Source: Caprella mutica
Lineage: Eukaryota > Arthropoda > Malacostraca > Amphipoda > Caprellidae
NCBI GenBank assembly: GCA_947561585.1
Contig: CANNZV010002302.1
Location: 1-64,000, forward strand
Reading direction: 5' to 3'
Length of the DNA: 64,000 nt
Under the pieces are notes generated by a model. The model did no database searches. It saw only the letters and a list, made by a program, of their open reading frames with translations, and was not told the DNA's origin. Shown here one piece after another: positions 30,549 to 42,391 of the stretch. The position numbers and the translations under genes are program-made. Position 1 is the stretch's first letter. Each line of letters opens with the position of its first letter.

Positions 30549-33500
30549 ATGATGCGTAAAGTAGCCAAGGTTACTAAGAGAACAGCAGAGAATATCAACA
30601 CGAGTCCAACCACCAGCGGCAACGGTGCTGAAACAACCAGCAAAGAGGTATCAGTGTCTTTCAAATAATGTTTTCTTCAGAAATTAATTCATTGGTTCTA
30701 ATTCAACAAATGTTAATAAAAAAGATACACAGAATATGGTAAGCTGATACGATGATACCAGTACCAATTACTTTAAGAATTCTGGTTACTGATACCAATA
30801 CTTTCAGATACTCTATCTGATACCGAGAGTATTGGTGCATCTCTTGTTAATAATAATAAAGTCAAGATTTTAATTAGATTATATATGTCATGTAAAGTGC
30901 ATATTATATTTAGGCATTTGGAAAAAAGTGTTAAAATTCATGGTCTAGCGAATACATTCTTAATAGCTATCTACAAAACCAGAAAAATTTTAATTCACAA
31001 ATCTGTGTTTAACAAGTTCCCTGCGAAGTGACCCACCCGTCGGTCACATCTTTTTTTTTTAGAATAGATGATTTGAGCTTTTTCTCTTCAACTAATATTT
31101 CTTTTAAAGGTGTGTATTTATATCCTAAAGAAGGATATATTGTACATAAAATATGAAAAAGTCTACTAATAAATATTAATATTTTTCTGTCCAAATTGAA
31201 CTGAAATTATGACAGTTAAAGCTGTCGCTGGAAATGTGTTAATGAAATCTTTACATTTTCATAGGTTGTTTGTAGCTGCCTACTTTCATTATCCACTACG
31301 ACTCAATGAGTTGTATTGTTACTTACTAATTGAATTTTTCCCTCTAATGAATTTTTTTCCATTACCTAACTGTACTCTCTGTGCATGCTGCCTCAGCTTT
31401 ACGGCACAGCTCACAACTTTGGCCGCACAGCCACTGACGGTGTGGACACGTGTAATTTTTCTCCAAGTGAAGCCAACATCCCTGAGATGGTGTTCTCTGA
31501 CGACTTGTCTTCCCTCAGTCTCAACAATGATGACAATGAGGGCTCACCTTCGGCTGTGAATCTGGTGGCACCCCCACTCACTCCCCCCTCTAACATGGGG
31601 GTGCTGCCCCATAAGCACATCAAGGTCAGCTGCCAACCTTAGCGTGGCAATGGCTTCAATGAAGTCTAACTTATGGCATAGGGTAAGGTACGCAATATCG
31701 GTCAGTTCCCCATCTTCTGTCGTTGCTATAAGGAAAATAAATATAATTGTTAAATTGTTCTTTCCTATATGATAGTAGATGCAAAACTGACCGGTTATTC
31801 GTAACTTACCCCATCAGTGAGAGGATGACTTCTTTATGGATAATTTTAATAGAAATATTCAAAATGTTTGCCTCTTCACAAAGAGTTGTTCCTGGTGTTG
31901 TTACCTTAATTAGACTTAGTAGCTAGTACTTATTAGAAGTAGCTACCTACTTGCTCAACATTATTTGCTGTATCTTGAGTAAATTATTAATTTGTTTTTG
32001 TAACTCCTTTCTTAAATATTTTTTATGATTTTCAGAAAATAGCTATACTTTTCTTTTGCAATATTTTTTTTTGTAATTTGTATTTTATTTTTCAATTTCA
32101 TTACTGTAGAAGCAGGTGAAATTAAGTGGCACAATTAAAAATACGAAATTTGTTCAGCTGGTACTGAAATATATTCTATAATTACTGCCTGCTGTATTTC
32201 AGAATATTTTCTCTCAGTTAACTATTTCTTCTCCAGTTTTTCAACAGAGTTTGTCTTTATAAGGGTACTTAGCTTTTGAGTTTTCAAACTTATTGAAAAG
32301 TGGTTATATGAACATCTAATTTTCAAAATTCAGTACCTAATTACCTAATTTACTCTGGCAACTTTTGTATCTGAATAAATAACTTATTTTTAAAGAAACC
32401 TAACTGTTTATTTTAATTATTTCTATCTTTTTATCCTTTGATTGCATGTAGCTACAGAAAGCAGCTTTCAGATATTGTTTATATCTATATTTAACATTTA
32501 TTTCCCATATTATGAGTTACACTCATCATGTCTTGCCTCCATATATTAATTTCTTTCAAATTTTCAGGTAATTGTTTACTGTTCCTTGTAGCTATTTATT
32601 TTCTGTTTCTCTATCCCTTTTCTTTATTTATATCATCTATTTTATTATTTCAGAATATATTTATTATTTTATTTTTTTGATTTGGTAGCTAATTTAATCA
32701 TATCATAATGCAATTTTTACTATACAGATATTTATTTATTTTTTAATGTTAAAGTATCAAACAGAATAAAAAAATAACTTCATTGTTGAAATAGTAACTA
32801 GCTATTTATGTAATATCAATTATGTGAAATTCTAAAATCTACTTTCTATCCTAGGAGAAAAAGTCCTCGAGTATTGGAACAATATCTTTATCGGGAGATC
32901 CTCGAGCCAACATGCAGCGCGTCACTTTTGACCACAAGCAGAAAAAATCGGGAGGAGGTCGCCGTAAACAGAAACCTCTTCCCAAACCTAATGTAGACGT
33001 CTCCAAGGAATTCAGCAAGTGAGTAGTTACATACTTTGGTGTGATGTAGAGATAGAAATTTTAGTATTGCTATCGTATTCTAAATTACTGAAGAAACTAT
33101 TGTATGTCAGAAAACTTTTAACTTCATATAGAACTTTATGGTTTGAGAAACAGGTCTCCTATTTGTTGCATCTCTTCATTCTACAAAATGTTTGGCATTG
33201 TGTTAACATAACAGAGAAAGATTCAGTCCTTTGCAACTAACTAAAACATTCCAACTTTCTTTTCAGATGTCGGGAGGAGGGTTCTCGTATCCTGGACCTC
33301 AACCAGTCTAACATCAGTCAACTCCCTTCCTCTGTACACTCTCTTTCTCACCTCTCGGAACTCTACCTCTATGGGTGAGGGAAGAAAGTTGTTGTGTGCT
33401 ACTGAGTATTGTTATCAGTATCCATGATACCTGCAGGTATCATGGATACTGATAACAATAACAGTTAAATGAGTGTCTAGTTATAATAACAATGAATAAT

Positions 33501-36500
33501 TTCAAGTAGCTATCTATCTACCAATAGCTAATAATTAATGAGATAGCTACAAATGTTTGAAAAGTTATAACCGTCAAATTAACTACTTGATAGTTTTAGT
33601 GTAACAGCTTTCAAATTCTAAAAAGATATTTGTACTAGAAGTCATGAATATCAAAGAAATTAGTCTCCATATGTATCTATATACAGTCATACAGATAATA
33701 TTCCATTAGGATTACTTTTTTTGTGAACATCATTAATAAATATTTATTTACAGTTGCTAAATAAAATTTATTGCAATATGTAAATAATATCAAAAAAATG
33801 AGATGACAAATTAGTCTACCTCGTCCATATAGGGTTAGACCTTCAGTGATTATGAATGTGAAATAATAAAAATTGCTAGATGATGTAGATCTTATGTTGC
33901 ATCTAATTTTTTATGAAGAAATTTTAATAGTCGAAGGTGAAGAAAGTTTTTATTTGCAAAAGTATCTATCACATGTTGAGTTGGTTAGCTACCTGTTAGG
34001 TCTCATATTTATCTCGCACTAAGTAGAGTTCTACAAGTTGTGTTTGATGTTGTTGTTGGTTGCATCTATTTTCAACTACATTTAAATTGAATTATTTATT
34101 TTTGCTTATTTTGAGATACTAATGGACTTGATTGGTTGAAAGTTTGACATTCATTTATTTCAAAAAAGGTTTCCTAATGCTAGAAACTAATGTGGGTATG
34201 GAGTGAGAAATTTATAGAAGTTAAAACTTCATTGAGTCTTTTTATTTTTCTCTATAGCATCTGGCTATCTAATAGTAGAGGACAGTTGTAGCTACCATAA
34301 AAAAGCAGTTGATTCAAAATGTAGTTATATAATTTTCACCACAATTAATTATTCTTAGAATTTACACTTTATCATCATCTGAGTTATTACATTTGCTTTG
34401 TCATCTGCTCTTTTTATTGTCTATTATTATAGTATTTTAGATTTACTTTAAGCCATCAATTTGTATTTCCCCACTAAAATATCTCACCAACACCTCTAAC
34501 CTTTCTTCATTTCCCCAGCAACAAACTGGTGACTCTGCCGCCTGAAATAGGCAATCTGGTTAACCTGAACATTCTGAACCTGTCTGAGAACTCCATCACT
34601 TCCCTACCTGACACAATGGATAACCTGCAGCAGTTGAAGCTCCTTGACTTGAGGCACAACAAACTCAATGAAATACCCGCAGAGGTGTACAACATCCGGT
34701 CACTCACCAACCTGTACATGCGCTTCAACAGACTCAGAACTGTGGATGACAGGTGTGGTTTATTTGGATATATATGGTTGAAAAGGACAATGCGGGTAGT
34801 CACCCTAACTGACACTATTAAATAATATTTTTAGAAGAGAAACTCCCTATTTATTTTAATATTAAATATTCTAAATTACGTTTTCAATTATTCAGGGTAC
34901 GCAATCTGACATCACTGACGTGTCTGTCGCTGAGGGAGAATAAAATCAAGGAACTGCCCCCAGGGATAGGACAGCTGGTGAACCTCCTCACCCTGGACAT
35001 GGCTAACAATCACCTGCAGCACATTCCCAATGAGATAGGACAGTGTGTGAACCTACAGACAGTGCATCTGCAGCACAATGAACTGGTGGCACTGCCTGCA
35101 TCCATTGGCAACCTGACAGCTCTATCTACCCTCGGTGTGAGGTGAGTGATGGTGGTGTGAGACACTGGATAGAGTGATAGTATCTCGTATTCATATGTTG
35201 ATCAAGAGGACAAGTAGCTACACTAATTAAGACACTGTTGACAATATGAGACGAGTAGCTATTCCAATTTCACTGTCAAACACTGTTGGCAATATAGGAC
35301 AAGTAGTTAATTGTAAATTAGTCAAATTATTATAAACTTTAGACATCGCATTTGAACTATATTCTATTTTCTGAATTTTTTAATCATCAGTGATTATTTT
35401 TCTAACTATTTCGAGTTAAATAAGCTAATCAACATATCCAGCTAGCAAGTAATTACTCACTGTAAAGCACATTTTGCTCGATATGGAATACCAGAAACTG
35501 TCATATCTGGTCAAGGAACATAGTTCACGTCTGCTGAATTCAAAGAATTTGCATGAAAATGGGAATTTAACCACAAAATGTCACCATATCATCATCAATC
35601 TAATGGAAAAGCAGAAACTTCTGTTAAAACTGCCAAAAGAATCTTGCAAAGATGTTTTGACTCTAGTGATGATTTTCATTTGGTGTTATTGGTTTGGAGA
35701 AATACCCCAACTGAAGGATATTCTACTTCTACAACAGAAAAATTAATGAATAGGAAAACTAAATCTTTGTTACCAATAAAAAAAATTTACAATTAAAAGA
35801 TTATAACAAAACCCAAAAAGAAATGAAAATACAAAAAGACAAACAGAAAATGTACATATTACAACAAGAACGCTAAGGATTTGATACCATTAGAAGTCGG
35901 ACAAGTAGTAAGAATTGAACCAGTTATTTTAGGTGATAAAATAATATGGAAGAAAGGTAAATGTAGCTATTGAAAGATTAGGAATAAGACAGTACAAAAT
36001 CTTACTAGAAAATGGACGACGCTACATAAGGAACAGAAAACAATTGGTATTAACAACTGAAAAATGGACAAATGAAATGACAACAAGAAGCAAAAATAAA
36101 AATATTGAAGGAACAAATAACGAAAGGAGAAATTCTAATATTTATGATAAAACCATAGTTCTCAACCGAAACGGACATGAATCTACAACTCCGGCCAATA
36201 ATTCTTCAACTTTCGTTCAACCTAAACGGAGTACACGGTTACAAACAGGAACTATGCAATCTAAGAACTATAAAGAACTAGATTATGTGCACTCGGTAGA
36301 GCGCATACCTTCGCCTCCGCTTTGACCCGTTCTCTCCCAAAATTTAAGAAACTGCTTTCTGGATAATAACTAATCGTCCCACCAAGTTTCATGCAATTTG
36401 GTTCAGTACTTTTTTGGTTTATTGAATTATAAATGACCTTGACCTTTCACTGGATCGCTCCCAAAATTCTACCATATGGTTCCTGGACATTGTCCAATCG

Positions 36501-39500
36501 TCCCATCAAATTTCAGACAATTTGGTTGAATACTTTTGAGTTATTGAGTTATAAATGGCCTTGACCTTGCTCTTTGACCTTTGACCCGATCGTTCCCAAA
36601 ATGTAACAAAATGGTTCCTGCATATTGACCAATCGTCCCACCAAGTTTCATGCAATATGGTTCAATACTTTTTGAGTTATAAATGACAATGACCTTGACC
36701 TTTGACCGGGTCGCTCCCAAAATTCTAGCATCAGGTCACTGGACATGGACCAATCGTTTCACCATATTTCAAGCAATTTTGTTAAACTCTTTTTCAGTTA
36801 AGCGAATAACAAGATGATAAATAAATATATCCCGATGAAAATATGACCTTCCCGCATTCTGCGAAGTTAATAAATGTATTTATTATTTTAGTTATTAGTA
36901 TTGCTCAGACTAGAAAGAAGGAGATGTAACGAAATTAGTATTATTATTTGGAATTATAGGTTGAGTATCTTGTATACGGCTTTGTTTTGAAGGAATGATT
37001 TCGTTAGGATTATTATATTGTTTTGGAAATCGACTATTAATCAACCTACAATAATTATTACGAGCTTTTTACAAATACTTTTTTCTCTCTCTCTCCCTAG
37101 GTACAATCAGCTGACAGAAATCCCCTCGAGTCTGAGCAAGTGTACCCTCCTCACCAAGTTTGATGTAGAGGGCAATCAGATCAGTTCCTTACCAGAGGGA
37201 CTCCTCTCCTCCCTATCTGGTCTGGACACACTGACTCTGAGTCGCAACCTCTTCGCCTCCTACCCCGTGGGGGGCCCTTCCCAGTTCACAAACGTGCAGA
37301 GTATCGTGTTGGAGCACAACAGGGTGGACAAGATACCCTATGGCATTTTCTCTCGGGCAAAGTACCTCACCAAACTCAACATGAAGGACAATGCACTCAC
37401 TTCTTTGCCTCTTGGTAATAACACTATCTAGGGTCACACAGTACACTTAGTTAGCCCCTCAGTACTCGGAAAGTGGGTGTTAGCATTGGTTAAGATATCT
37501 AACAGGTCGTATTTGTTCAGGATCTTGTTACCACCCACTTTCAGAGTACTGGGTGTGTCTGGTAATTGAGTGGTAACTCTTAACTAGTGATAGTAATTAT
37601 CTACGGAAATTGTATGAATATATTTCTATTTTAACAATAACTACCTAGTTAATTTTCCTCACAATCAAGTTTAACTTCTAAACTTTATCAATGAATATAG
37701 CTATTAATATTTATAATCATTTCTCAGACATTGGCGACTGGACTAACATGGTGGAGTTGAACCTGAGTACTAACCAACTGACGAAGGTACCTGACGACAT
37801 CTCTAACCTCATCAATCTGGAGGTACTGACCCTCTCCAACAACCTCCTCAAGGTGAGTACTGCTAGGGGAAACCATTGGGTACTGCTAGGGGAACTAGCA
37901 ACCATTGGGTGCTGTTAGGGGAACTAGCAACCATTGGGTGCTGCTAGGGGAACTAACAACCATTGGGTGTTGCTAGGGGAACTAGCAACTATTGGGTGCT
38001 GTTAGGGGAACTAGCAACCATTGGGTGCTGCTAGGGGAACTAACAACCATTGGGTGTTGCTAGGGGAACTAGCAACCATTGGGTGCTGCTAGGGGAACTA
38101 GCAACCATTGGGTGCTGCTAGGGGAACTAGCAACCATTGGGTGCTGCTAGGGGAACTAGCAACTATTGGGTGCTGTTAGGGGAACTAGCAACTATTGGGT
38201 GCTGTTAGGGGAACTAGCAACCATTGGGTGCTGCTAGGGGAACTAGCAACCATTGGGTACTGCTAGGGGAAACTATTGGGTACTGCTAGGGTCACCACAG
38301 CAACTATAAAGTATTCTAAATGTTTTATTTTAGCCAACATATTTAGTCATTATATTAATTGTCAATTCATATTATTTTTACTCTCCCCCAGAAAATCCCG
38401 AGCAGCATAGGAAACCTGCGCAAACTGGTGACTTTAGAGCTGGAGGAGAACAGACTGGAGGGACTGCCTCCAGAGATAGGGTTCCTGAAAGAGTTAGACA
38501 CCCTCACTGTACAGAGCAACCAGCTCAGTGCCCTGCCCCGTGCTATAGGGTGAGTAACAGCTCTGTGCTATAGGGTGAGTAACAGCTCTGTGCTATAGGA
38601 TGAGTAACAGCTCTGTGCTATAGGGCGAGTAACAGCTCTGTGCTATAGGGCGAGTAACAGCTCTGTGCTATAGGGCAAGTAACAGCTCTGTGCTATAGGG
38701 CGAGTAACAGCTCTGTGCTATAGGGCGAGTAACAGCTCTGTGCTATAGGGCAAGTAACAGCTCTGTGCTATAGGGCGAGTAACAGCTCTGTGCTATAGGG
38801 CGAGTAACAGCTCTGTGCTATAGGGCGAGTAACAGCTCTGTGCTATAGGGCGAGTAACAGCTCTGTGCTATAGGGCGAGTAACAGCTCTGTGCTATAGGG
38901 CGAGTAACAGCTCTGTGCTATAGGGCGAGTAACAGCTCTGTGCTATAGGGCGAGTAACAGCTCTGTGCTATAGGGCGAGTAACAGCTCTGTGCTATAGGG
39001 CGAGTAACAGCTCTGTGCTATAGGATGAGTAACAGCTCTGTGCTATAGGATGAGTAACAGCTCTGTGCTATAGGATGAGTAACAGCTCTGTGCTATAGGA
39101 TGAGTAACTGCTCTGCCTCGTGCTGTAGAGTTTGTTAGTCACAAAAAGACTAGCTACCAACAGAGATTGGAACTCAACGTTGAAGGCTCTCGGTCTAAAT
39201 TAACTTGAAAATATGAACATTTCGTAGAGTATCTATAAATATTCTCTATCTTAGACTACAAAATTATAGAAATACTATTTTCCAGCACATTATTTCATGT
39301 CATTAGATCTCTTTTCGATTAGCTATATAATCATAATAGCTACAGTAAACTCTTAGTCTTATCCATAATAAATCTGAGATTTTTATTTGATATAGAATTA
39401 TTTCATGGTAATAAGAATAATTTGATATGTAGCTATATATGTCTTGCAATAATTCCTGAGGTCAGGGAATATTTTCAAGATTACCAATGGAAAAGTAGTG

Positions 39501-41213
39501 ACTGAGATTTGCTACATGTTTTGTTGATAGAGAGAGAATTTCAAGTTTTATTTAGATATTCTCAGTAATAATAACTAACTAATAATTCAAGTCAATGAGT
39601 GTTCTACCACCTTTTATAATGTAAACCTAATATGGAAGACGAAGGGTGATTTTTTTTCTGTTTGTCAGACGTGTCGTTGAAAGTCATTCCATAGACAGAA
39701 TTTTCGTTTTAGGGATATTAACGCATTCTAATATATGTGTATCGGGGAACAAGTTGTCCTTGGCCCAAAGCCATTAAACTATCATGAAGTGCGCAGTTGC
39801 TACAAAAAACTAGCGGATGCAACAAACTACATAGCTAACGGCCATTTATGTTGAATGTGCTAATATCCCCTTTACGAAAATTCGTCGACGTAATGTCTTC
39901 GCAACTTTTTTCATCATGTTCATTGCAAGTTCCTCCCCCCAGTCACTTGAAGAAGCTGAAGACTCTGAGTGTTGCCGAGAACAACCTGGGTTACCTGCCT
40001 GAGGAGATAGGAACGCTAGAGAGTCTGGAGAACCTGTACATCAACGACAACCCCATGCTGCACAACCTGCCCTTCGAACTGGCACTCTGCACCTGTCTGC
40101 TCATCATGTCCATCGAGAACTGTCCTCTTAGCCAGATACCGCAGGAGATTGTCACAGGGGGACCTTCTCTCGTCATACAGGTTAGTGGTGCAGAAAAAGA
40201 GAGGAAATGTTTAGCGTTATAGTTTGTGTCTTATTTTTCAATTCACTGTTTTTATAAACTTATTGTTTTAGGATTAAACATGTGTGAACATGCTTTGTCA
40301 TGTCTGAACATGCTCTGACATGTGTGAACATACTCTGACATGTGTGAACATGCTTTGTCATGTCTGAACATGCTCTGACATGTGTGAACATGCTCTGACA
40401 TGTGTGAACATGCTCTGACATGTGTGAACATGCTCTGACATGTGTGAACATGCTCTGACATGTGTGAACATGCTCTGACATGTGTGAACATGCTCTGACA
40501 TGTGTGAACATGCTCTGACATGTGTGAACATGCTCTGACATGTGTGAACATGCTCTGACATGTGTGAACATGCTCTGACATGTGTGAACATGCTCTGACA
40601 TGTGTGAACATGCTCTGACATGTGTGAACATGCTCTGACATGTGTGAACATGCTCTGACATGTGTGAACGTGCTCTGACATGTGTGAACGTGCTCTGACA
40701 TGTGTGAACGTGCTCTGACATGTGTGAACATGCTCTGACATGTGTGAACGTGCTCTGACATGTGTGAACATGCTCTGGCATGTGTGAACATGCTCTGACA
40801 TGTGTGAACGTGCTCTGACATGTGTGAACATGCTCTGACATGTGTGAACGTGCTCTGACATGTGTGAACGTGCTCTGACATGTGTGAACGTGCTCTGACA
40901 TGTGTGAACGTGCTCTGACATGTGTGAACATGCTCTGACATGTGTGAACATGCTCTGACATGTGTGAACGTGCTCTGACATGTGTGAACGTGCTCTGACA
41001 TGTGTGAACATGCTCTGACATGTGTGAACGTGCTCTGACATGTGTGAACATACTCTGACATGTGTGAACCAGATCCCTTTTCTCTGGTTCCTACTCTATT
41101 TCCAAGTAGCTAACTAGTTACAACTCTAGACTTCAAAAGACTGTTTTAAATAGCTAATGTTTATTATTTTGTTTCAGTACCTCAAGCTGCAAGGACCCTA
41201 CCGATCAATGTAA
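30549..41213 (+). CDS. SHOC2: SHOC2, leucine-rich-repeat Ras/MAPK scaffold (11 exons)
   Basis: SHOC2 forms the SHOC2-MRAS-PP1C phosphatase that removes the inhibitory phosphate from RAF kinases. Coding exons: 30549-30647, 31397-31624, 32855-33018, 33267-33374, 34519-34752, 34896-35141, 37101-37414, 37728-37852, 38392-38549, 39943-40180 and 41178-41213; all borders are AG/GT and phases agree, giving 649 residues. The family is usually near 580; the excess is an N-terminal low-complexity part (exons 1-2, residues 1-109). Residues 131-134 read RVTF, a canonical RVxF docking motif for PP1C. LRRs run from about residue 164 to 620, with family landmarks [28 protein letters not shown] and the closing [10 protein letters not shown]. 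The ATG at 30549 is the first in exon 1, but the frame is open to the exon edge, so an upstream start is possible. No breaks seen. Confidence 0.97.
30740..30842. mobile_element. Fragment of the TAGAGTTGCACCGATAC hAT-like family
   Basis: SHOC2 intron 1 contains GATACCGAGAGTATTGGTGC and preceding CAATTACTTT/GATACC words that match the right half of the element at 16541-17529. The left end is missing. Confidence 0.75.
33407..33460. other. 54-bp perfect palindrome in SHOC2 intron 4
   Basis: Every base from 33407 to 33460 pairs with its mirror across the centre between 33433 and 33434 (centre CTGCAG, outer TATTGTTATC/GATAACAATA). There is no loop. It begins 32 nt after the exon 4 end and could extrude as a cruciform or fold as a hairpin in the pre-mRNA near the donor. 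Confidence 0.97.
35458..36325 (+). pseudogene. Ty3/gypsy-type integrase remnant in SHOC2 intron 6
   Basis: Translation in shifting frames gives [21 protein letters not shown], then [12 protein letters not shown] and [10 protein letters not shown], the core-domain landmarks of a retrotransposon integrase, followed by a C-terminal part with VGQVVRIEP and [12 protein letters not shown]. The core contains in-frame stops, and the usual Asp before QG in the second catalytic motif is Gly. Only the 3' end of the pol region remains, with no LTR recognised, so it is a dead fragment. Confidence 0.85.
36326..36830. repeat. Degenerate ~120-bp tandem repeat (TGACCTTGACC units)
   Basis: Four diverged copies of a unit built from GCTCCCAAAATTCTA, CCAATCGTCCCACCAAGTTTC, GCAATTTGGTTCAATACTTT and TGACCTTGACCTTTGACC. 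It directly follows the integrase remnant and ends near ATGACCTTCCCGCATTCTGC. It may be the untranslated end of the same or another retroelement. Confidence 0.8.
37455..37556. other. Inverted repeat in SHOC2 intron 7
   Basis: CTCAGTACTCGGAAAGTGGGTG near 37457 and CACCCACTTTCAGAGTACTGG near 37531-37551 form imperfect arms of about 21 bp around a 50-nt spacer. Probably a small hairpin element; ends and duplication not resolved. Confidence 0.6.
37857..38300. repeat. 29-bp array at the start of SHOC2 intron 8
   Basis: About 15 copies of CCATTGGGTGCTGCTAGGGG plus AACTAGCAA, starting four bases after the exon 8 end at 37852. Copies differ mainly at CTGCTA/CTGTTA, ACCATT/ACTATT and AGCAA/ACAA. It fills most of the 539-bp intron. 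Confidence 0.96.
38540..39115. repeat. 25-bp array spanning the SHOC2 exon 9 donor
   Basis: About 23 copies of GTGCTATAGG|GYGAGTAACAGCTCT. The first ten bases are the end of exon 9; the bar marks the true splice site after 38549. Only the true donor and the next copy read GTGAGT. Most others read GCGAGT or GCAAGT, and a few ATGAGT. Reading past the true donor meets TGA immediately. Confidence 0.96.
40279..41069. repeat. 20-bp array in SHOC2 intron 10
   Basis: About 39 copies of TGTGTGAACATGCTCTGACA with scattered A/G change at one site (AACATG or AACGTG), starting about 98 nt into the intron. Each unit contains TGTCA/TGACA and CATG words. The lack of stops in three minus-strand frames produces long false reading frames. 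Confidence 0.97.
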
Positions 41214-41454
41214 ACACTCTGGGGTTCCACCATACCAAGTCTCAAAGATTTATCCTTTAGTTTGTGTATTTAAGTTGTGTAAACATTTATAAGTGACTCG
41301 AAAACTTTATTTTAAATCAGTGCTGTATTCTTTTTATGTGCCTGTGTTTTATGTGACGTCATACGTCAGTTTGTGACTTATTGGGACACATTTTAATGCT
41401 CAGTGACACTTTATTTATTGTGACTTTTATTGTGAAAAATGTGGTGGAGACAAC

Positions 41455-42037
41455 AAATCGTGGTGGAGACTTCAAACAACCAATTGTGGTGGAGACTTCG
41501 AACAACCAATTGTGGTGGAGACTTCAAACAACCAATTGTGGTGGAGACTTCAAACAACCAATTGTGGTGGAGACTTCAAACAACCAATTGTGGTGGAGAC
41601 TTCAAACAACCAATTGTGGTGGAGACTTCAAACAACCAATTGTGGTGGAGACTTCAAACAACCAATTGTGGTGGAGACTTCAAACAACCAATTGTGGTGG
41701 AGACTTCAAACAACCAATTGTGGTGGAGACTTCAAACAACCAATTGTGGTGGAGACTTCAAACAACCAATTGTGGTGGAGACTTCAAACAACCAATTGTG
41801 GTGGAGACTTCAAACAACCAATTGTGGTGGAGACTTCAAACAACCAATTGTGGTGGAGACTTCAAACAACCAATTGTGGTGGAGACTTCAAACAACCAAT
41901 TGTGGTGCAGACTTCAAACAACCAATTGTGGTGGAGACTTCAAACAACCAATTGTGGTGGAGACTTCAAACAACCAATTGTGATGGAGACTTCAAACAAC
42001 CAATTGTGGTGGAGACTTCAAACAACCAATTGTGGTT
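41455..42037. repeat. 26-bp array downstream of SHOC2
   Basis: About 22 copies of GGTGGAGACTTCAAACAACC plus AATTGT, starting about 240 nt after the stop codon. It may be transcribed as part of the 3' UTR; no AATAAA lies between the stop and the array. Open in all three plus frames, but this is an artefact of the unit. Confidence 0.96.
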
Positions 42038-42202
42038 TGTGATTTTACTGGTGAATTCTTCACATTCAACCACAATGGTTGAGCTACTCTACCATTGTGG
42101 TGTGTGGTTGATTTACTCTGTAAATTTGACTGAGTGTAAATTAACCTTCTGAAGATCGCTGCTAAAGTGGATTTCTAATTTGAAAAAATGTTTGTGTGAA
42201 TT

Positions 42203-42391
42203 AGAGTAAAGTACCAATTACCAGATGTGAATTGAATACCTGATATAAATTCCAATGGATTATTATTTTAAAAAATATTGCACAAAATACATTCATTATG
42301 AAATGATTAGCTGTATTTTAATGTTAATAATAACCCATTTAAATTTGCATCGGGTATTTAATTCACATCAGGTAATTGGCACTTTACCCTA
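42203..42391. mobile_element. GTAAAGTACCAATTACC MITE
   Basis: Arms of about 40 bp: GAGTAAAGTACCAATTACC at left and GGTAATTGGCACTTTACCC at right, continuing inward with GTGAATTGAATACC/GGTATTTAATTCAC. TA flanks on both sides could be the target. A diverged relative may start at about 45198 (GGTAAAGTGGCATTTACAGG) and end near 45935. Confidence 0.82.

Noticed and set aside
35474..35796. Separate small genes in SHOC2 intron 6
   Set aside because: They are out-of-frame or partial readings of one decayed gypsy-type integrase.
40252..41061. Minus-strand frames of 269, 263 and 227 codons (HVHTCQS repeats)
   Set aside because: A 20-bp unit without stops is open in all three frames; it lies within a SHOC2 intron.
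41381..42152. Plus-strand frames of 200, 237 and 176 codons
   Set aside because: Frames of the 26-bp array downstream of SHOC2; no start context or homology.
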